Origin: Lachnospiraceae bacterium
Lineage (GTDB): Bacteria; Bacillota; Clostridia; Lachnospirales; Lachnospiraceae
Length of the DNA: 47,597 nt
Direction: 5' to 3'
Assembly: GCA_015057585.1 (NCBI GenBank)
Contig: SVEF01000019.1
Coordinates: 1-47,597, forward strand
In this document: piece by piece, positions 24,845 to 34,152 of the stretch
How positions within the stretch are numbered: position 1 is the stretch's first letter
Layout of the letters: every line of letters starts with the position of its first letter
The notes under the pieces: model-generated
What the model saw: only the letters and a program-made list of their open reading frames with translations
Told to the model about the DNA's origin: nothing
The model's database searches: none
Made by a program: the position numbers and the translations under genes

Positions 24845-26141
24845 AGCTGACTCTTAATTTAAACTTCTGAAGTGCTCTTTCATCCTCAGAATCCACTTTT
24901 TCCATATGTGCTCCCAGTGCACATAACTTGCCCTCAAAGTTTTCATACCCGCGCTCTACATACTCGATCTGCTCGATTACGGTAAATCCTTCTGCTACAA
25001 GTCCTGCAATTACCAGCGCTGCTCCCGCTCTTAAGTCCGGAGCCACTACCGTAGCACCTGTCACACCTTTTACACCGTCAATAATTGCCGTATTGCCTTC
25101 CACCTTAATGGACGCTCCCATGCGGACCAGTTCATCCACATATTTAAAGCGGCTCTCAAACATACTCTCGGTTACAATACTGGTACCCTCCGACAACGCA
25201 AGCAATGTTGTAATCTGTGCCTGCATATCGGTCGGGAATCCCGGATACGGTAATGTCTTTACATGTGTATGACCCAGTCTCTTTGTTGCAACGACACGGA
25301 CCGCGTCATCAAATTCTTCTACCGAAGCCCCGATTTCTTCCAGCTTTGCGGTAATCGCCTCCAAATGCTTTGGAATGACGTTACGAATGGTGACATCGCC
25401 TTTGGTCGCCGCTGCTGCCAGCATAAACGTGCCTGCCTCAATCTGGTCAGGAATAATGGAATATGTGCTGCCATGCAGTTTCTTTACACCGGTAATACGG
25501 ATGACATCGGTTCCGGCTCCCTTAATCGATGCGCCCATGCTGTTTAAGAAGTTTGCCACGTCTACAACATGCGGTTCCTTTGCCGCATTCTCAAGCGTGG
25601 TCTGACCTTCTGCCAGACAGGCAGCCAACATAATATTAATGGTTGCACCAACACTTGCAATATCCAGATAAATATGACTTCCTTTTAAGTTTTTTGCTTC
25701 CGCAATGACCATACCATGCTGGATAGCCACGCTTGCACCAAGACCCTCAAAGCCTTTAATATGCTGGTCAATCGGACGGTTTCCGATATTACATCCCCCC
25801 GGCAATACTACCTGGGTCTTTTTAAATCTGCCGAGCAAAGCACCGATTAAATAATAAGATGCTCTGATCTTTCTGATATATTCATCATCTACAGCCATCG
25901 GATGTACATTTGCACTGTTCATAATAACCGTATGTTCATCCACGCGTTCTACCTTTGCTCCGATTCCTTCAATGGCCTGAAGCAAAACGTTGATATCACG
26001 GATATTTGGCAAATTCTTGATACAAACCGGCTCTTCTGTCAGAACTGCCGCAGCCAGAATACCCAGTGCGGAATTCTTTGCGCCGCTGATGACTACTTCG
26101 CCCGCAAGTGCCGTTCCACCTTTAATAATATATTGATTCAT
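24843..26141 (-). CDS. murA: UDP-N-acetylglucosamine 1-carboxyvinyltransferase
   Basis: 432 residues. It transfers enolpyruvate from PEP to UDP-GlcNAc, the first committed step of peptidoglycan synthesis. Lys22 and Asn23 lie in SGAKNSALG. The catalytic Cys117 lies in LPGGCNIGNRPID, the position that fosfomycin attacks. The two-domain inside-out barrel repeat pattern is visible (TYSIIPDQIEAGTFMLAAA, GFPTDMQAQ). The RBS is GAGGTG. It follows the shikimate kinase gene by 116 bases, a gap wide enough for its own promoter, though I found no convincing one. Whether it is the MurA or MurZ paralogue cannot be told. Confidence 0.96.
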   Translation of the reverse strand: MNQYIIKGGTALAGEVVISGAKNSALGILAAAVLTEEPVCIKNLPNIRDINVLLQAIEGIGAKVERVDEHTVIMNSANVHPMAVDDEYIRKIRASYYLIGALLGRFKKTQVVLPGGCNIGNRPIDQHIKGFEGLGASVAIQHGMVIAEAKNLKGSHIYLDIASVGATINIMLAACLAEGQTTLENAAKEPHVVDVANFLNSMGASIKGAGTDVIRITGVKKLHGSTYSIIPDQIEAGTFMLAAAATKGDVTIRNVIPKHLEAITAKLEEIGASVEEFDDAVRVVATKRLGHTHVKTLPYPGFPTDMQAQITTLLALSEGTSIVTESMFESRFKYVDELVRMGASIKVEGNTAIIDGVKGVTGATVVAPDLRAGAALVIAGLVAEGFTVIEQIEYVERGYENFEGKLCALGAHMEKVDSEDERALQKFKLRVS

Positions 26142-26257
26142 GTTATAACACCTCTATAATTCCAATTCTGATATTGTCAACTTTATGGTATAAAAAACTA
26201 GTCTAACCCAATTAACTATACCTTATCAGTCCTCTTTTGTAAAGTCTTTTTTAGGAT

Positions 26258-26770
26258 TTATGCGGTTTCTGAGAGTTTTTCCATTACTTTCTCCAGCGTT
26301 TCTCCCAGTTCCAGTCCGTCACACTCTATCACAAGTTCCGCATATTTTTCATAAAGCGGACACCGTTCTTCATAAAGAGCCTTCAAATCCTGTCCCGGCC
26401 GCATCGCCACACCGCGCTTCTTTAAGTCCCCAAGGCGCCCTTTTACACTTTCATAAGACAGTTTCAGATAAATCACCCGGGCAATTTCCTTCAGGTGCAG
26501 CATGGCTTCTTCCCCGTAGATTACACTCCCTCCCGGTGCTATCACGGAATTTTCAGCCACCACCGATGCATTTACTTCATTTTCAATCCGCACAAACCGG
26601 TCCAGCCCCTCTTCTTCTATAATCTCACTTAACAGCCGCTCCTCCTGCTCCTGAATAAACAGGTCGGTATCGACAAACTTTTTCCGTATGCGCTTAGCAA
26701 GTAAAACCCCTACCGTACTTTTCCCGCACCCAGGCATTCCGATTAACACGATATTTGTTTTTTTCTCCAT
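26258..26770 (-). CDS. aroK: Shikimate kinase
   Basis: 170 residues, typical size. It phosphorylates shikimate with ATP in aromatic amino acid synthesis. Walker A is GMPGCGKST at about 12-20. The DTD pair (VDTDLFIQ) binds shikimate and Mg2+. The glycine-rich APGGSVIY replaces the usual TGGG motif. AMRPGQD supplies the LID arginine. The RBS is AGGAGATC. No other aro gene is nearby. It is divergent from the small Ig-like gene and upstream of murA on the same strand. Confidence 0.88.
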   Translation of the reverse strand: MEKKTNIVLIGMPGCGKSTVGVLLAKRIRKKFVDTDLFIQEQEERLLSEIIEEEGLDRFVRIENEVNASVVAENSVIAPGGSVIYGEEAMLHLKEIARVIYLKLSYESVKGRLGDLKKRGVAMRPGQDLKALYEERCPLYEKYAELVIECDGLELGETLEKVMEKLSETA

Positions 26771-26855
26771 ATTTGATCTCCTGCGTTTTTCTTCTGTTCA
26801 AATAAAAAAGAATGTGTTACAATACAATAAGAGTGTAAAAAGGAGGTCCCGCCAC

Positions 26856-27191
26856 ATGAACTTTATCAGTATCGAATCCATGCCGGAAGAAATGGAAGGA
26901 AAGGTCCGTCAAAATCTTAAATTTAAAACAGGAAAGTTTATTTGGCGCGCAAAATTCACTGCACCTTTGGACCCTTCCAGTGTCAACAATACAAACCTTT
27001 ACGTCACCGACGCTTCCGATGTTCCGTTAAAAACATCCATCCGCTACAACAGCCAGACCAACGAGATTGAAATAGAACCTCTCGAAGCCTATGCAAAGGA
27101 TGCCTCTTACATCCTCCACATTACAAAGCGGGTGCGCTCCGTTCAGGGACAATACTTAAAATCCGACATCCAGCTCCGCTTCAAACTCTAG
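26856..27191 (+). CDS. Small Ig-like (SbsA/Big_5-type) domain protein
   Basis: 111 residues from the ATG at 26856, nine bases after AGGAGG. It has no signal peptide or membrane helix. The strand pattern (FIWRAKFTAPLDPSSVNNTNLYV, IEIEPLEAYAKDASYILHITKRVRS) is that of the Big_5 or SbsA Ig-like module, normally found in secreted proteins after a 'F-S-x-P-v-d' strand. A free-standing cytosolic copy is unusual. Function unknown. Its stop codon overlaps the stop codon of the convergent TPR gene by four bases. Confidence 0.7.
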   Translation: MNFISIESMPEEMEGKVRQNLKFKTGKFIWRAKFTAPLDPSSVNNTNLYVTDASDVPLKTSIRYNSQTNEIEIEPLEAYAKDASYILHITKRVRSVQGQYLKSDIQLRFKL

Positions 27192-28873
27192 TTGTCCACA
27201 TCCTCTGAGATGATGACAAGGTAGTTTCCTTCACGGAATCTCCCCTCCATTGCCATGCCAAGCAGCACTTCACTGTTTCTTCTGTCTGCGCGTGCAATTG
27301 CATCCGCTGCCAGATCCAGTGTTTTTAAGAGGCGCTCTTCATCTCCGTAGTTTCTGACAATTTCATCGATTTTATTACTGAGGACTTCTGCTGCCATTTT
27401 GTCAATTCCATAGTCCTCTTTTTCTATGTAATCAAAAGCAAAACCAAGCAAATCCTTCGTGCCGTACTTTCCAAGATGAATCCGGTTATTGAACAGTCCG
27501 TTTAAATCTTCTCTTCCACGCAGGAATTTGTTCATACTTCTGGTAGAATCCTCTAAAATAACACAAATGCTTCCTTTTCTCCCCTTAGAAAAGCGCAAAA
27601 CACCCTCTATGGCGTCCTGGGTCATTCCTCCCGCATTTTCGATAATCAGGTTACAATTGGTCAACTGCTCCCTGTAATCCTCCATATTAATTTGATTTAG
27701 CTGCACTGCATTAATCGTTGCCGTTCGGTCGTACTTCACGATTCCAAGACGATACAACAGACGGACCCACGCAAATGCAAACGTCGTTTTTCCGGTCTTT
27801 TTTTCACCCGTAACTACAAAATACGCCTTTTCCCTGTCAGTCAGAACCAGTTCCAGACTCTTCACCAGCTGCTTGTGTACCTGTTCGATCCGTTCAAAGT
27901 TTTTCATTTCCTCTAAAAGGCTGACTTTCTTTTCCGACAACAATCTTGCCAATTTTGGATTGGCCACCGGGTGCAGTTCATAAAACGGTTCAAACAATTC
28001 GTTTTCATCACGCTTGTTCTGTTCCGGAAAACCGAGACCGGACAAATCTATTTCCGGCAGCATTTCCGTATCTTCCAATAACTCCTGTCCCTCTTCTTCC
28101 ACGGGTGCTTCCCAAAGGGCCTCTTCCGGCTCTTCATAAGAAAACTCTTCCGCAGAGAGTTCTACCTGTTCCGGCTGCTCCTCCGGTTCTTCTTCCGGTC
28201 CGTCCTCTGCGTACTCTGTGCTCTCTTCTCCCCATTCCTCCTGCTGTCTTGCAAGATACCGCTCCCCGGCACTCTTGATATCTTCTAAACTGAACTCTCC
28301 TTTATAATATGCCAAAAGGGCCTTGGCACGTTCCACTGTTGCCCCTGCACCAAACCACAAAATGATGTCCTGACACTCATTCATACACTCTTCTGTCATT
28401 CCGAGTTTATGGTACACCTTTGCCAGTTCATACGCATACTCTTCCAGATACTCTACTGCCTTCAGTTCTTCCAGAATTGTGAGCAAAAGACGTTTCTCCC
28501 TGCCTTTTCTCTTTTCAATCTTATAACGGTAAACATAAAGAGTTGCTTTATCCTCCGGCGAAATCCGGTGATACTCATCAAACCATTTTTCCGCTTCCTC
28601 CAGTTCTCCCGTTTCCAGACAACAGTCTATCAAATCCAGCAACGTCACCCTGGAACACCGCTCTGCGTAGGAATGCTCAAACATTTCCTTTGCCTGCAGA
28701 TAATCCCCGTTTTTTTTATAGGCTTTCCCCAGAAGGTTAAATTCAGACGCTGTCTTTAGCCGATTGACCGAAATTCTGTCTGCCGCCTCTGCTGCTGCCT
28801 CATAATTCTCTTCCTCTATATAAAGTTTGATTTCCTCCAAAATCTGTTTTATTCCCATTCCAAACAGTCCCAT
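27188..28873 (-). CDS. TPR protein with acidic linker and a C-terminal P-loop (SpoVK/CbxX-like) domain
   Basis: 561 residues. Residues 1-215 are helical TPR-like repeats (EFNLLGKAYKKNGDYLQAKEMF is one). About 215-300 is a very acidic Glu/Pro-rich linker. About 340-530 is a P-loop domain with Walker A TGEKKTGKTT (355-364), a Walker B-like CNLIIENAG (407-415) and FNNRIHLGKY. The last recalls the arginine-finger segment of SpoVK/CbxX AAA ATPases but lacks the usual SRF. Cytosolic. The start is four bases after the ABC ATPase stop, so they are translationally coupled. I know no characterised protein with this order of parts. A scaffold or chaperone-like role is a guess. Confidence 0.65.
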   Translation of the reverse strand: MGLFGMGIKQILEEIKLYIEEENYEAAAEAADRISVNRLKTASEFNLLGKAYKKNGDYLQAKEMFEHSYAERCSRVTLLDLIDCCLETGELEEAEKWFDEYHRISPEDKATLYVYRYKIEKRKGREKRLLLTILEELKAVEYLEEYAYELAKVYHKLGMTEECMNECQDIILWFGAGATVERAKALLAYYKGEFSLEDIKSAGERYLARQQEEWGEESTEYAEDGPEEEPEEQPEQVELSAEEFSYEEPEEALWEAPVEEEGQELLEDTEMLPEIDLSGLGFPEQNKRDENELFEPFYELHPVANPKLARLLSEKKVSLLEEMKNFERIEQVHKQLVKSLELVLTDREKAYFVVTGEKKTGKTTFAFAWVRLLYRLGIVKYDRTATINAVQLNQINMEDYREQLTNCNLIIENAGGMTQDAIEGVLRFSKGRKGSICVILEDSTRSMNKFLRGREDLNGLFNNRIHLGKYGTKDLLGFAFDYIEKEDYGIDKMAAEVLSNKIDEIVRNYGDEERLLKTLDLAADAIARADRRNSEVLLGMAMEGRFREGNYLVIISEDVDN

Positions 28874-28877
28874 ATGC

Positions 28878-29627
28878 CTACTCCTTCTCCGGTGTTCTTC
28901 CCTTTTGCTCTCTTAGGAGTTGTTTCAGTGTTTTCTTCTCTGTCTCTCCAAAAAGAAGTTCCTCTTTCGTTCCAATTACCAATACATTTCCCTTTTCTAA
29001 AAGGCAAAACCGGTTACACAATTCTTCCATTCTCTCCATCTGATGTCCGACATAAAGAATCGTTGTTCCACTCTCGGCCAGCCGCTTTAGCGCTCCGATT
29101 ACCTGCTCTTCCGTCTCAAAATCCAGGTTTGCCACCGGCTCATCCAGCAAAAGAAGTTCCGGTCGATGCAAAAGTGCCGCTGAGATATTAACCTTCCGCT
29201 TCATCCCCCCGGAATAAGTGGAAACCGGCTTATCCAGCCATTCCGTTGACATCTCGGTCAATGCACAGACTTCCGCAATCCGTTCCTTTAAGCATTCTTT
29301 CGACAATCCATAACTCTTTCCGAAAAAATATAAATTTTCGCGCCCGGACATCTCCTCAAACAATGCAATTTCCTGTGGAACATATCCAATACACGACAAA
29401 TACTCCGCCCGGCTTTCCCGTGTTCTTTTTCCCTTAAAGTACACCTCGCCTGCCGTTGGCTTTTGAATCATTCCGAGAATGGACAACAACGTAGATTTCC
29501 CGGCTCCATTGGCGCCGACAATCCCCATAATATCCCCCGGGTACAAAGAAAAGGAAACGGCTTTCAACGCAGCATATTTTCCGTATGTTTTCCCTAGTCC
29601 TTCGATACGTAAAAGTGCACCTTCCAT
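28878..29627 (-). CDS. ABC transporter ATP-binding protein without an adjacent permease
   Basis: 249 residues, one complete ABC ATPase domain. Walker A is VGANGAGKST, the Q-loop is in YVPQEIALF, the signature is STYSGGMKRK, Walker B is LLLLDEPVANLD and the H-loop is YVGHQME. It belongs by eye to the CcmA/drug-export-like group. These ATPases normally power an ABC-2 type permease, but no membrane protein is encoded next to it; both neighbours are soluble. Gaps are 27 bases upstream and four downstream. It may serve a permease elsewhere or have been recruited by the flanking cNMP-fold and TPR P-loop proteins. Confidence 0.92.
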   Translation of the reverse strand: MEGALLRIEGLGKTYGKYAALKAVSFSLYPGDIMGIVGANGAGKSTLLSILGMIQKPTAGEVYFKGKRTRESRAEYLSCIGYVPQEIALFEEMSGRENLYFFGKSYGLSKECLKERIAEVCALTEMSTEWLDKPVSTYSGGMKRKVNISAALLHRPELLLLDEPVANLDFETEEQVIGALKRLAESGTTILYVGHQMERMEELCNRFCLLEKGNVLVIGTKEELLFGETEKKTLKQLLREQKGRTPEKE

Positions 29628-29654
29628 GAAATCGTTTCCTTTCTGTTTATGTAT

Positions 29655-31982
29655 TTATTTATCTCTGTAAAAACTTAAATTCTCCAACATCTGCTGAGGC
29701 AGTTCTATTTTTTGCTTCGTCATAATCGTCCGGTACTTCAGTTCCAGTTCCTTCACCTTCTTGGCACGCTCACGGTTATATCTTGCCATGGCATCTGCAA
29801 ATGTTGGCTGGGATTCTAACGCCTTACGAATCTCTTTGTTGAACGGACAATATACGGCAAGAATCTCTCTGGCAATCTTATTCATACGCATGCCACCCAT
29901 CGATTCCGCTTTAATCCAAAGCACATAATCCAGCACAAAGGTACCTCTTGTCGTTCTGCCTTTTGCAATCTGTTGTTTTACTTTCTCCTTCCGTTCCTCG
30001 GACAAATCCCTGTTTTTCTTATAGAACTGGAGATAATCCGAGTATTCGGAGGTCAAAGACTTGATCTGGATATTGTTCCAGGCCGCACCCTGCATCGTAC
30101 GGCAGAGTTCCCAACGGAACATGCCGAAGGTTTCAATCGTCATGTCGTCCAAGTTGCCTTCGCACAGAATCGGGAATAAAAATCTTCCGCCGGAATCTCT
30201 CCGCTTGCAGCTCATCTCCTGCCACATGATGGTTCTCCGGCCACAAACCGGGAATAAAATAATATCCGGAACACTTTCCTTCATGATAAATTCTTTTTCA
30301 ATCTTGACCTCTGGATCTGCAAAGCCGACCTCGCGGTAAAAGACGGAAAAATCAATTTCACGGTATTTCTCTACCGTCTGCCCCATACGGTCCTTGGTTA
30401 CCAGTGCGCGCATCGGTCCGTTTGTCATCTGCTCACTGCAAAGTACCGGGACAAAAATACTCAGCTGACCATTAATCGCTCTGTGGTTATTGCAAAATAC
30501 ATTCTGGATTTCATGATCCAGTCTGCGAATTGGATCCTTTGCAAATTTCTTTTCCTCTTCTTCTGTAATTTCTCCGACCTTTCGCTTGTTACGGAGCATT
30601 TCCAGATATTCTTCTTCATTGATACTGCGGGATGGCTCTTTCTTTCCGGTATATACCGCATACAGCCATTCCGGAAGTGTATACACGTTACAATGATATT
30701 TGTTTGCCGTAGATACATCCAGACGGCACAACTCCACAGTCTGTTCTTTGGTTAACAACCGTTCATCCATAAATCCGAAGTTTAAAAATAGTTCTACTGC
30801 CTTCGGAACCTGCGCCGTTTCCTTCAGCGCATTTAAGAATACTGCACGATAAATCGGATAGAAACCATCGGCAATCCTCTTTCTGAGAATACGGCCTTCG
30901 TCTTCTGTGGAAAATCTGTCCTTCGACATAAGAAACTGCCGCATATATTCTTCAAAACTCTCTGTCTTTTCTTTCGGCAGTCCCGAAAATGCAATAATCT
31001 GCTGTAAACTTCCCTTCAATCCGCGGTAAATATCTTCAACGGATGCCTCTCCTTCCGCACCCTCATCTTCAATTTCTCCGTTTGTCAGCATCGCCGAATA
31101 CATTTTTTCGAGACGTGCCCGGTTAAACGACATCGGAACACCCATGCATCTGGCAAGCATCTTTTCCATACGGTTAAACTCGTCCAGCAATGTATCCACA
31201 AGAGAATGTACCATACCCGTCTGACGTCCCTTTTTCCTTGCTTCGCTTGCCAGCGAAATAAGTGCCGACAGTAAATTTTGTGATCCGTCATTATAAAGTG
31301 CCGACACGGTTTCACGCAAATATTCCGAAGTCTCCCTGCTGTCAATCATCAGTGCTGCAATCAGCCCGGAAATCTCCTCCACATGTGCCACACAAAGTTT
31401 GATTCCGCAGGCAAAAAATGCCTTCTGAATATCTGCAGGCACCTTTGCCAGTTCCTCAAAATATGGAAATCTGCTGCAGTCCATCGGTTCTTCGTCCTGA
31501 TATTCTTTTAACTGCTCCAGCGCGGCGAGCGAAACGGTTCCCTCACCCATATCCCTGCAAAACATCTTATATTTTTCATAACTTCCCGACAACAATCCGT
31601 AAATTTCACCCGTCATGGTATGGTATTGTTTGTTAATGCGGGATAATTCGTAGAAATTCTTAATCAGGGAATTTACCATAAGCCCCCTGTATTCTTTGTT
31701 ATTTCCTTCTAAAATCTCCACCAGGGATTCCTTGTCCTCTACCGGAAACGCATACACCATCGCATCCTCATCCACGATGTAATCCGAAACATAGTGTCCA
31801 AGATACAAATCACATACGCCAACAAAACTCCCCGGACCAAAGGATAATTTGACCGCGTCCCCGATGGCACAGATACGGCCTCTTATCACAACGCCGATAT
31901 AAGCCGCCGGCTCATTTTCAAAAAACAACGTCGTTCCTTTCAGAACCTGATTTACCGCATTCCCTTTCAGTTCAAACCCCAT
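29655..31982 (-). CDS. Large protein with an N-terminal degenerate cyclic-nucleotide-binding fold
   Basis: 775 residues, no signal peptide or membrane helix. Residues about 10-95 follow the cNMP-binding beta-roll (LKGTTLFFENEPAAYIGVVIRGRI, FGPGSFVGVCDLYLG). The phosphate-binding cassette lacks the conserved Glu and Arg, so classical cAMP/cGMP binding is doubtful. The remaining about 680 residues are mainly helical to about 500, then mixed, with a conserved-looking core (IIMWQEMSCKRRDSGGRF-like) and a basic C-terminal coiled segment. I recognise no named domain there. The RBS is GGAGG. It is placed between tadA and the orphan ABC ATPase in a compact same-strand cluster, which suggests it acts with the next two genes. 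Confidence 0.65.
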   Translation of the reverse strand: MGFELKGNAVNQVLKGTTLFFENEPAAYIGVVIRGRICAIGDAVKLSFGPGSFVGVCDLYLGHYVSDYIVDEDAMVYAFPVEDKESLVEILEGNNKEYRGLMVNSLIKNFYELSRINKQYHTMTGEIYGLLSGSYEKYKMFCRDMGEGTVSLAALEQLKEYQDEEPMDCSRFPYFEELAKVPADIQKAFFACGIKLCVAHVEEISGLIAALMIDSRETSEYLRETVSALYNDGSQNLLSALISLASEARKKGRQTGMVHSLVDTLLDEFNRMEKMLARCMGVPMSFNRARLEKMYSAMLTNGEIEDEGAEGEASVEDIYRGLKGSLQQIIAFSGLPKEKTESFEEYMRQFLMSKDRFSTEDEGRILRKRIADGFYPIYRAVFLNALKETAQVPKAVELFLNFGFMDERLLTKEQTVELCRLDVSTANKYHCNVYTLPEWLYAVYTGKKEPSRSINEEEYLEMLRNKRKVGEITEEEEKKFAKDPIRRLDHEIQNVFCNNHRAINGQLSIFVPVLCSEQMTNGPMRALVTKDRMGQTVEKYREIDFSVFYREVGFADPEVKIEKEFIMKESVPDIILFPVCGRRTIMWQEMSCKRRDSGGRFLFPILCEGNLDDMTIETFGMFRWELCRTMQGAAWNNIQIKSLTSEYSDYLQFYKKNRDLSEERKEKVKQQIAKGRTTRGTFVLDYVLWIKAESMGGMRMNKIAREILAVYCPFNKEIRKALESQPTFADAMARYNRERAKKVKELELKYRTIMTKQKIELPQQMLENLSFYRDK

Positions 31983-32012
31983 TGTGCTTTTCCTCCGTCA
32001 CGAACAGTTTCG

Positions 32013-32558
32013 TTATCCCTTATTATAGCACGAACCATCGCTTACTTCAAACTTTTTCATGCTTCTTTGCTTTTCCTGCGACTTTGTCTTTCTCAGTTCC
32101 TTAAAAAAATCACTGAGCAGTGCCGAACATTCTTCCTCGAGTACCCCTTCCGTCATTTCCACCTGATGATTAAATCTTTCCTCCTGCAACAGATTCAGCA
32201 CAGAACCCGCACACCCTGCTTTTGCGTTCCGGCTGCCGATGACTACCCGTTTCATCCGCGCCTGTACAATGGCTCCGGCACACATCTGACACGGTTCCAG
32301 GGTGATGTACATTGTACAATCTTCCAGCCGCCAGTCGCCTATCACCTTTCCGGCCTTGGCAATCGCAATAATCTCCGCATGTGCCAAGGTTGTCTTTTTC
32401 AGATTTCTCTTATTATAGCCTCTTCCGATAATCCTGTCCTCATACACAATGACGCATCCTATCGGCACTTCCATGATTTTCTCCGCTTTCTTTGCCTGCC
32501 GGATTGCCTCCTTCATATAATATTCATCTTTGGTCCATTCCTTCTTCTGCTTTGCCAT
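32013..32558 (-). CDS. tadA: tRNA-specific adenosine deaminase
   Basis: 181 residues from the ATG at 32558 (AGGA about 11 bases upstream). It converts A34 to inosine in tRNA-Arg(ACG). Zinc ligands are His in LAHAEIIAI and the Cys pair in PCQMCAGAI, with the proton-shuttle Glu in HAE. A basic tail of about 25 residues beyond the usual end is extra. Its first 35 bases overlap the end of the GNAT gene, so translation is coupled. Confidence 0.93.
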   Translation of the reverse strand: MAKQKKEWTKDEYYMKEAIRQAKKAEKIMEVPIGCVIVYEDRIIGRGYNKRNLKKTTLAHAEIIAIAKAGKVIGDWRLEDCTMYITLEPCQMCAGAIVQARMKRVVIGSRNAKAGCAGSVLNLLQEERFNHQVEMTEGVLEEECSALLSDFFKELRKTKSQEKQRSMKKFEVSDGSCYNKG

Positions 32559-33252
32559 AATAACACAATTCCTCAATCACCTGAAATCCCAATTTACGAT
32601 ACAGACAAACTGCCGGTTCATTATAGGACCCGACCTGCAAATACAATTGTAGAAAGCGCTCTGCCAAAAGTCTCATACACGCTGTTCCAATGCCGGTTCT
32701 ACGCCTGTCGTATCTCACCTCAACCTCATACACATACCATCCGGTTCCGTAAGGAGCCACACGGGCGAAAAAACTACGGTCTGCGTTTCTGCAAATATAC
32801 CCGCCCCCTTCCTCCTCGTATCGGAGGATCTCATCTGTATCACTACAATTTATTGTGTTCTCTACCTCCTCCGGAGGCAAATACATCATATATTCACTGT
32901 ATTTCTTTCGTACTACACGAGTAGAACCTAGGATTTTCTCGACTTTTGTCGCTTTTTCTGCCAAAAAAGACACCTCGGGATACCCGGCATCCCCCATGAC
33001 GTCCAACGCCCCGATAATGCACTTTGTAATTTTTCGAATGACTATTTCCGGTATATTTTCAATTTCCTCTATCTCGCTCCACAGTCCAATATCTTGTATC
33101 CTAAGTTCTGCTTCGCCCTCTGCAACCGGATACACCAAAAACGTAATCTGTTCCGTATCCTGCACAAAACAGGACAGAACCCCTTCTTCTTCATTTAAAA
33201 ACGTCAGCCGGTATGTCCAAGAATCTTCTATATTCCAATCTTCCCACTTCAT
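32524..33252 (-). CDS. GNAT-family acetyltransferase
   Basis: 242 residues. The first 130 residues are unassigned. The C-terminal half is a GNAT fold: YEVEVRYDRRRTGIGTACMRLLAERF carries the acetyl-CoA motif A (RRTGIGTA in place of R/QxxGxG/A). YLQVGSYNEPAVCLYRKLGFQ is the motif B helix and strand. The acceptor is unknown. It lies 14 bases after rsmA and overlaps tadA, between two RNA-modifying enzymes, but nothing in the sequence shows an RNA substrate. Confidence 0.85.
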   Translation of the reverse strand: MKWEDWNIEDSWTYRLTFLNEEEGVLSCFVQDTEQITFLVYPVAEGEAELRIQDIGLWSEIEEIENIPEIVIRKITKCIIGALDVMGDAGYPEVSFLAEKATKVEKILGSTRVVRKKYSEYMMYLPPEEVENTINCSDTDEILRYEEEGGGYICRNADRSFFARVAPYGTGWYVYEVEVRYDRRRTGIGTACMRLLAERFLQLYLQVGSYNEPAVCLYRKLGFQVIEELCYYGKAEEGMDQR

Positions 33253-33266
33253 ACAGTCGCCCTTTT

Positions 33267-34130
33267 TTATCCCTTCAATAAATTTGACAAACGCGCAAAC
33301 TGCTCCAAAGTCAAAGCTTCTCCTCTTACGGTTACAGGAAGTCCCAGCTGCTCCAATGCACTCTGCACCTGTTCTTTGGAAACCGACAACTCTGCAGCAT
33401 TGGTCAATCCGTTTACCAATGTCTTTCTTCTCTGGTTAAAGGAGGCGCGAATGATTCGGAACATAAATGCCTCATCCGCCACTTTTACCGTCGGCTCCTC
33501 GTGCAGAGTCAATCGTATTACTGCAGATCCCACATTCGGACGCGGCATAAAACAATTTGGTGGTACATTGGCTACAATATATGGAGTTGCATAATACTGT
33601 ACAGCCAGCGAAAGTGCTCCGTAATCCTTACTTCCCGGTCCGGCCTGCATCCGGTCTGCCACTTCCTTCTGCACCATAACCGTAATGTTCTTTAGCGGAA
33701 CATGCGCCTCAAACAATCCCATAATAATCGGTGTTGTAATATAGTACGGCAGATTTGCTACCACTTTTATACGCCTGCCGGCATTTTTCTCCTGCACCAG
33801 AGTGTTTAAATCCACTTTTAGAATATCTTCGTTGATAATGGTCACATTGTCATACGGTGCCAGCGTATCGTTTTCCAAAATCGGAATCAGGTTTTTATCA
33901 ATCTCTACCGCCACGACTTCCCTTGCATTTTCACAAAGATACTGTGTCATCGTTCCGATTCCCGGTCCGATTTCCAACACCAGATCTTCTTTCGTAATCT
34001 CCGCCGACTTTATGATTTTTTCCAACACATGCGTATCAATCAGAAAGTTCTGTCCAAATCTCTTTTGAAACATAAACTGGTATTTATTCAAGATTTCTAT
34101 TGTGTTTTTTGGGTTTCCCAAGGTTGCCAT
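33267..34130 (-). CDS. rsmA: 16S rRNA dimethyladenosine transferase
   Basis: 287 residues (RsmA/KsgA). It dimethylates two adjacent adenosines in the 3' terminal helix of 16S rRNA during 30S maturation, using SAM. Markers are FGQNFLID at the N terminus, motif I VLEIGPGIGTMTQYL, the acidic EID for ribose binding and the catalytic motif IV NLPYYIT. The C-terminal helical domain includes FNQRRKTL. The RBS AGGAGAGGGAG lies 22 bases or less behind tatD. The tatD-rsmA pairing is common in Firmicutes. Confidence 0.97.
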   Translation of the reverse strand: MATLGNPKNTIEILNKYQFMFQKRFGQNFLIDTHVLEKIIKSAEITKEDLVLEIGPGIGTMTQYLCENAREVVAVEIDKNLIPILENDTLAPYDNVTIINEDILKVDLNTLVQEKNAGRRIKVVANLPYYITTPIIMGLFEAHVPLKNITVMVQKEVADRMQAGPGSKDYGALSLAVQYYATPYIVANVPPNCFMPRPNVGSAVIRLTLHEEPTVKVADEAFMFRIIRASFNQRRKTLVNGLTNAAELSVSKEQVQSALEQLGLPVTVRGEALTLEQFARLSNLLKG

Positions 34131-34152
34131 CTGTTTTCTCTCCCTCTCCTTC

